From NCBI GenBank assembly GCA_036847245.1, contig DAIUAL010000099.1:1-11668 (forward strand): 11,668 nucleotides of DNA, given 5' to 3'. Shown piece by piece: positions 7,458 through 11,668 of this stretch (the first letter of the stretch is position 1; each line of letters starts with the position of its first letter). The stretch comes from UBA4661 sp002405405 (lineage in GTDB: Bacteria; Bacteroidota; Ignavibacteria; Kapaibacteriales; UBA4661). Below the pieces are notes generated by a model, which saw nothing but the letters and a program-made list of their open reading frames with translations, was not told where the DNA came from and made no database searches. Position numbers and translations under genes: made by a program.

Positions 7458-7489
7458 AGAGAGAGTCATAAAGTTTATGTATGTTTATG
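7453..7489. repeat. Cluster of CATAAA / TTTATG repeats before the acylase gene
   Basis: CATAAAG occurs at 7453-7459 and 7467-7473, and GTTTATG at 7473-7479 and 7483-7489. The inner pair forms the palindrome CATAAA-G-TTTATG (7467-7479); the outer pair can pair around it. The first copy includes the methyltransferase stop codon. A one-base centre cannot form a hairpin loop, so a protein-binding operator is a better reading than a terminator. The remaining gap (7490-7534) holds only AT-rich sequence with AATTTTTG at 7515-7522, one mismatch from TAnnTTTG and very close to the start codon. Confidence 0.45.
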
Positions 7490-7534
7490 CTCACACCAAA
7501 TAATTCTTCGAGATAATTTTTGTAGATACCTCGT

Positions 7535-10123
7535 ATGGCGCAGAAACGTATTACACGCAGTGGGTCGGCTATCAAAGCATGCCTTTGTTTGATTCTTCTT
7601 TCCGGTATGATCTATGGCTTGTCACATCCTTTCGGGAGTTTGCCGCCATTCTCTTTGTGGCTTGATACATGGCATGGCGTGTATGCTACAGCACGTAGTG
7701 CTGCATACAAGACCTCGCAAGAAGTGTTAATACCCCAAACAAGTGCGCCGGTGCAAGTTATTCGTGATGAGCGTGGAGTACCGCACATTTTTGCGCAGAA
7801 TGACAATGATGCGGCATTAGCACTTGGCTATGTTATGGCGAGTGATCGACTCTTTCAGATGGATCTCTATCGGCGTGCAGCATCGGGTAAACTCTCCGAA
7901 ATTATTGGTGCCAGCGTTGTTGAAAATGACAAAGCCCTGCGGCGGACAGGCATGTATTTAGGTGCACAGAGAACCAATGAGGCACTAAAGCAAGAAAATA
8001 GTCCGGCATATCAAGCTATGCAGAAATTTGCTCAAGGTGTGAATGCCTACTTGGCTAGTCTGTCTGATCACGAATTACCCTTTGAGTGCCGTTTGCTAGG
8101 TTATCGTCCTCGTGAGTGGGATACGTACTCGACATGTTTGATTTTGCAGTACATGTGCTATGATCTTACGTTCAGCCAGGATGATATCTATGATGCCGTA
8201 CGGCGCTCTGCCATTGGTGATAATGTTTTTGATGAATTGTATCCAGAACACTCGTTGTACCCTGTGCCGCACAATCCTGAGCCACGAGGAATAATAAGCA
8301 ATGAAGAAGTTACTCGTCGTTTGATCGGAAATTCTTCTTCGTCTGTAACCATGCAAACATCTTCACAAGCAGTGCTCTCTGTAGTGCCGACGAAAAGTAA
8401 TCTTGCAAGTATGGCACAAAAGAAGAAATTATTATCCTCTTTCGATACACAAACAAATGCTGACTTTGCAGCGGCTCTTTCTGAATTTTATCGCCTTACA
8501 ATGCCTTTTGTCGGTGAGATACAGGAAGGAAAAGGAAGTAATAATTGGGTAGTCAGTGGCAAGAAAACAATATCAAGGAAGCCAATTTTAGCGGGTGATC
8601 CGCATCTTTCCTTATCACTACCGGCGATTTGGTATGAAACACATATTGTAACGCCTAAGAGCAATGTCTATGGGGTTACTATTCCCGGTACACCCACAGT
8701 AATCATCGGTGGCAGTCAGTATTGTGCATGGACGTTTACGAATACCGGAGCAGATGTTCTCGACTATTATGCTATTGAATTCGATGCTGCCAAAAAACGA
8801 TATCGATATGATACGACATGGCGTGATCTTAAAGAAGATATTACCACCATGAAGGTAAAAAATTCAGCTGATATTCGGGATACTGTTTTATTGACTCATT
8901 ACGGACCTGTCATGACAGACTATCGTGGTAAGAGGTTGGCAATTCAGTGGACAGCACATGGAGTATCTACGACACCTCAAGCATTATGGCATTTCAATCA
9001 TGCTACGAACTATCGTGAATTCGAAGTCGGCATGAAGTTGTGGAATGTTCCTGCTCAAAATGTTGCCTATGCCGATGCACAAGGTAATATCTCCCTTCGC
9101 TCGTGCGGTACGATTCCGATTCGGCGAGCAGGTAATGGTAAATATATTTTTAATGGTGCAACGAATGAGGGCGACTGGGTTGGTAGTATTCCGTTTGAGC
9201 AGCTACCGGCAGGTGTCAATCCTGAACGTGGGTGGTTAGCCTCGGCAAATCAAGAGCCGGGTCCGCCTGATTATCCATACTACATGATGAATGGTTGGGG
9301 ATTTACCAATCGTGGCACTCGTATTCAGCAAATGCTCGAAGAGAGCCCTAAACTGCAATCTGACGCTATGCGCACTATGCAAACAGATGTTACGGTGATA
9401 CCGTTTGCTATGCTCAAACCTGCTTTGACAAAGGCTATTCAGGATATTCTTGCTCATGAAACACTCCCTGCATTAAATACAGCAGTACTGCATTCTTTAG
9501 CTGCTTGGAATGGGATTGCTGATGTTGAAAACAAACAAGCCTTGGTTTTTACCCATGTACTGCCACTCATCAAAAAACTTACTTTCGATGAAATTGTTGA
9601 TACCTTGGGACTACCTCCCGATGATGTCCTATATCGCTTGCTGAATGAGCAACCAACATCGAAGTGGTTCGATCTACAATCAACTCCTGCAAAAGAAGAT
9701 GCTCATACCATTATGAAGTATGCAATTAAGAATGGTATCGATAGCACAATTGCAAAATTTGGTAGTGATACAACGGTGTGGGTGTGGGGCAAACAACACA
9801 AGTTGGTAATTCGCCATGTTCTACGCGATGCGATGCGTCCACTTGGTCGATATGATATGCCTTTTGCAGGATTTGGTTCAACGGTCATGCCCGCAAGCGG
9901 CTTGCGACCAAGCTTCTCGGCGAGTTGGCGTATGGTGGCTGATTTTTCTGATGGTGAACCAAAGCTCATGGGTGGCTTTCCGGGTGGTTCTTCCGGTAAT
10001 CCTGCTAATCCGTACTACACTAAAAATCTTCAAACATGGTTAAAGGGAGAATTATATCCTTTGCATCGTGTCAAAACACCCGATGAACTTGCATCGCGGA
10101 TTAGCACTATCATTATCAAGTAA
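7535..10123 (+). CDS. Penicillin acylase-family Ntn hydrolase, exported precursor
   Basis: An 862-residue N-terminal-nucleophile hydrolase that cleaves amide bonds. The family includes penicillin, acyl-homoserine-lactone and other acylases, and the substrate cannot be read from sequence. Residues 12-30 form a signal peptide or membrane anchor, followed by HPFGSLPPF as in Bacteroidota homologues I recall, so it probably acts in the periplasm. The alpha part carries VIRDERGVPHIFA and GYVMASDRLFQMDLYRR. A Ser/Thr/Lys-rich linker (about 265-308) fits a spacer region. The nucleophile is S335 in GKGSNNW, exposed by autocleavage after G334. AGDPHLSLSLPAIWYETH follows, and N572 in ASANQEP, 238th in the beta chain, sits close to the oxyanion-hole Asn241 of penicillin G acylase. 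The C-terminal GGFPGGSSGNPANPYY block is also typical. The gene appears complete, with a 77-base gap before it. Confidence 0.93.
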   Translation: MAQKRITRSGSAIKACLCLILLSGMIYGLSHPFGSLPPFSLWLDTWHGVYATARSAAYKTSQEVLIPQTSAPVQVIRDERGVPHIFAQNDNDAALALGYVMASDRLFQMDLYRRAASGKLSEIIGASVVENDKALRRTGMYLGAQRTNEALKQENSPAYQAMQKFAQGVNAYLASLSDHELPFECRLLGYRPREWDTYSTCLILQYMCYDLTFSQDDIYDAVRRSAIGDNVFDELYPEHSLYPVPHNPEPRGIISNEEVTRRLIGNSSSSVTMQTSSQAVLSVVPTKSNLASMAQKKKLLSSFDTQTNADFAAALSEFYRLTMPFVGEIQEGKGSNNWVVSGKKTISRKPILAGDPHLSLSLPAIWYETHIVTPKSNVYGVTIPGTPTVIIGGSQYCAWTFTNTGADVLDYYAIEFDAAKKRYRYDTTWRDLKEDITTMKVKNSADIRDTVLLTHYGPVMTDYRGKRLAIQWTAHGVSTTPQALWHFNHATNYREFEVGMKLWNVPAQNVAYADAQGNISLRSCGTIPIRRAGNGKYIFNGATNEGDWVGSIPFEQLPAGVNPERGWLASANQEPGPPDYPYYMMNGWGFTNRGTRIQQMLEESPKLQSDAMRTMQTDVTVIPFAMLKPALTKAIQDILAHETLPALNTAVLHSLAAWNGIADVENKQALVFTHVLPLIKKLTFDEIVDTLGLPPDDVLYRLLNEQPTSKWFDLQSTPAKEDAHTIMKYAIKNGIDSTIAKFGSDTTVWVWGKQHKLVIRHVLRDAMRPLGRYDMPFAGFGSTVMPASGLRPSFSASWRMVADFSDGEPKLMGGFPGGSSGNPANPYYTKNLQTWLKGELYPLHRVKTPDELASRISTIIIK

Positions 10124-10170
10124 TAAAAAATGTAATGAGATTCTTTTGCTGATTTCTTCATCGTATACTT

Positions 10171-10542
10171 ATGGCACGTCTTCTTTTGATTATGATTTTT
10201 GCGGCAATTGCCGGTGTTGTCCATGTCTTGGCAGGATGGCAATTCTTTTTGATAATTCCACTTGCTGTAGGGGCAATTATTGTGCAACGAGCATGGTTGT
10301 GGTGTAGTCTTATCGGTATGTTTGCCACGATAGGATTGATTGTCATTAATCGCCTCCTTGCCGGTTCGTCATTGCATACAATACTCTCTATCTCATCCGA
10401 TTTTGTACTTAAAAATCCCGACTTGTGGTTCATATTGCCCATTGCATCTGTTCTTGTCGTCATGATCCTTTCAGGATTAGCAGGTATGGTAGGTAGTTAT
10501 GTTCGACAAAGTTTTTACCCTACGCATGTTGCTGAACTTTAA
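10171..10542 (+). CDS. Small hypothetical integral membrane protein
   Basis: A 123-residue protein that I do not recognise. It is mostly hydrophobic, with three or four membrane helices (about 3-20, 24-39, 43-62 and 86-108). The most polar part is the loop around residues 65-85, which ends in KNPDLW. A short polar tail with YVRQSFYPTH follows the last helix. The gene starts 47 bases after the acylase stop, with no terminator-like hairpin in between, and ends 20 bases before the glycosyltransferase, so it is probably co-transcribed with both. The three genes together suggest an envelope role, but nothing in the protein itself shows one. The long open frame, ATG start and membrane-protein composition support a real gene. 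An overlapping frame on the opposite strand (10158-10463) has no such character. Confidence 0.7.
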   Translation: MARLLLIMIFAAIAGVVHVLAGWQFFLIIPLAVGAIIVQRAWLWCSLIGMFATIGLIVINRLLAGSSLHTILSISSDFVLKNPDLWFILPIASVLVVMILSGLAGMVGSYVRQSFYPTHVAEL

Positions 10543-10562
10543 GTTATCTATGGTGATGCAGT

Positions 10563-11648
10563 ATGTCGTGGATTAAGCGCACAGAAGTTCGATTTCGTGA
10601 ATGGTTCACCGGGCGAGGGCGGACAGGTAAAGCCATTCGTATTGATACGCCACAAAATATCTTGGCAGATATTGCAGCACCAAAAATTCTTTTTATGCGC
10701 CAAGATCGTATTGGCGACATGCTTGTTTCTCTGCCTGTGGTGCGTGCCGTTCGTGCGCAATTCCCTCACGCACAGATTGATGTGCTGCTTGGCACGAATA
10801 ATATTGGTGTTGGGAGTGTTGCTCTTCGTTATGCAAATAGTATTCTTTGCTATGAAAAGAAAATCGGGAAAATTCTCATGCTCTTGTGGCGTATCAGGCG
10901 CACACGCTACGATGTTGTGGTGGATTTGATGGATAATGCTTCGGCAACATCAACTTTTCTTTTTACCCGCATGAAATCGCGCTATACGCTCGGTATTGAA
11001 AAAGAAAATGCTGATGCTTATACACATAATGTTCCTCTTCTTGATAAGTCTGTTACACATATCGTTGAACGATTGGCACAATTTCTTTTGGCATTTGGTA
11101 TAGAGCCAAGTACAACGAATCTTCTGCTGGAATATCCTCTTGCAAATGCAGAAATACAAATTGCTCAAGAACGAGTAAAGAAATCGTCAGAGCAGCTTCT
11201 TGGTGTAAATATCTCGAGTGGCTATGATGAAATGTATTGGGGAAGTGAGCATTGGATACGACTGATCGACCATATTCAAAAAGAGTTTCCAAGACTAGAT
11301 ATCGTCTTGTTTTCATCACCCGGATACGCTGAAGAACTTGCCATTATCAGCTCTGCAACATGTGTACGCATTGCACCTTCAACACGATCATTCCATGAGT
11401 TCGCGGCAATGATTGCCCAGTGTACATTATTCTGTACGCCCGATACTTCAGTGATCCATGTTTGTGCTGCACATCGTATTCCGGTGGTTGGATTGTACAA
11501 TTACAGCGATAAATCCTTGATCCCTTGGACACCATACAAGTCCCCGGGTACTATGTTGTACACTGATACAAATCATGTACGTGATATCAAGTTTGACGAC
11601 GTGTATTCTGCTGTGCAGACTATGGTACGCAATGTTTATATGGGATAA
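10563..11648 (+). CDS. Glycosyltransferase family 9 (heptosyltransferase-like) protein
   Basis: A 361-residue GT-B-fold glycosyltransferase of family 9, the family of the ADP-heptose:LPS heptosyltransferases, working at the inner face of the cytoplasmic membrane on lipopolysaccharide core or a related glycan. The N-terminal domain begins with KILFMRQDRIGDMLVSLPVV, where R49-I50-G51-D52 is the family hallmark, and continues with FPHAQIDVLLGTNN. The C-terminal donor-binding domain has LGVNISSGYDEMYW, then CTPDTSVIHVCAAHRIPVVGLY (D294, H299), the second hallmark. Length is typical. A basic N-terminal extension of about 40 residues precedes the fold. The actual sugar donor cannot be assigned, because many FCB-group GT9 proteins are annotated as heptosyltransferases without proof. 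Stop at 11646-11648, 20 bases before the window ends. Its presence points to a Gram-negative-type envelope. Confidence 0.93.
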   Translation: MSWIKRTEVRFREWFTGRGRTGKAIRIDTPQNILADIAAPKILFMRQDRIGDMLVSLPVVRAVRAQFPHAQIDVLLGTNNIGVGSVALRYANSILCYEKKIGKILMLLWRIRRTRYDVVVDLMDNASATSTFLFTRMKSRYTLGIEKENADAYTHNVPLLDKSVTHIVERLAQFLLAFGIEPSTTNLLLEYPLANAEIQIAQERVKKSSEQLLGVNISSGYDEMYWGSEHWIRLIDHIQKEFPRLDIVLFSSPGYAEELAIISSATCVRIAPSTRSFHEFAAMIAQCTLFCTPDTSVIHVCAAHRIPVVGLYNYSDKSLIPWTPYKSPGTMLYTDTNHVRDIKFDDVYSAVQTMVRNVYMG

Positions 11649-11668
11649 AAAAGTTAATCACCTCCACC
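11649..11668. other. Window-edge sequence after the glycosyltransferase gene
   Basis: These 20 bases begin with an A run. Read on the - strand they give GGT GGA GGT GAT TAA, which could be the last codons (Gly-Gly-Gly-Asp, stop) of a gene converging from beyond the window. Five codons cannot establish this. Confidence 0.2.

Noticed and set aside
7458..7534. The 77-base gap was examined as a possible tRNA or small RNA gene.
   Set aside because: It is tRNA-sized, but no cloverleaf arms, T-loop-like GTTCRA or acceptor-stem pairing can be found.
9703..9969. An 88-codon - strand frame inside the acylase gene.
   Set aside because: The overlapping + strand sequence is the conserved C-terminal part of the acylase; the antisense frame has no independent support.
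10158..10463. A 101-codon open frame on the - strand over the small membrane protein gene.
   Set aside because: The + strand frame has a coherent membrane-protein composition and fits the gene order; the antisense frame reads as its low-complexity complement.
11653..11668. GGAGGTGAT on the - strand at the window edge, a perfect complement to the 16S rRNA 3' end.
   Set aside because: No ATG, GTG or TTG follows at ribosome-binding distance on that strand. The same bases read in frame as Gly-Gly-Gly-Asp-stop, so the end of a converging gene is as likely.
1..11668. A search for a mobile element, defence island, toxin-antitoxin pair or CRISPR array.
   Set aside because: There is no transposase, integrase, long terminal inverted repeat, regularly spaced repeat or toxin-like small gene pair. 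All recognised genes are chromosomal housekeeping, competence or envelope genes with similar base composition.

Overview
The window is a gene-dense, moderately AT-rich stretch of bacterial chromosome with eight protein-coding genes, nearly all intact. It looks like a member of the Bacteroidota/Chlorobiota (FCB) group. Three things support this: most starts lack a Shine-Dalgarno sequence; a TAnnTTTG-type promoter element (TACTTTTG) lies upstream of der; and the penicillin-acylase-type protein has the N-terminal arrangement (one hydrophobic segment, then a P-F-G-S-x-P-P motif) that I associate with Bacteroidota homologues. This assignment is an inference. I saw no rRNA, tRNA, CRISPR array, insertion sequence or phage gene.

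Layout. The left block (95-2736, + strand) is a ComEC-type DNA-uptake channel gene, translationally coupled by a 1-base overlap to a small four-helix membrane protein of unknown function. Next, proA (2755-4002, - strand) converges on that pair, with a short palindrome between the stop codons, and diverges from der across a 110-base promoter region. From der rightwards everything is on the + strand: the ribosome-assembly GTPase gene der, comF, a METTL25-like SAM-dependent methyltransferase, a penicillin-acylase-family Ntn hydrolase, a small membrane protein, and a family 9 glycosyltransferase. Gaps are 14-77 bases, so these may form one or two long transcripts. The largest gap (77 bases, before the hydrolase) carries a set of CATAAA/TTTATG repeats and is the likeliest place for a second promoter or an operator.

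Themes. ComEC and ComF belong to natural transformation. ProA makes the proline precursor glutamate-5-semialdehyde. Der and perhaps the methyltransferase act in ribosome or RNA metabolism. The hydrolase, the small membrane protein and the glycosyltransferase form an envelope-oriented group at the right end.

The window reads as ordinary chromosomal core with several poorly characterised genes, and I see no clear sign of an undescribed defence or mobile system. The most interesting items are the METTL25-like methyltransferase with its unassigned N-terminal domain, the conserved four-helix protein coupled to comEC, and the repeat cluster before the hydrolase. Several start codons are reassigned here from sequence evidence: comEC to an upstream TTG, and proA and der to internal ATGs.
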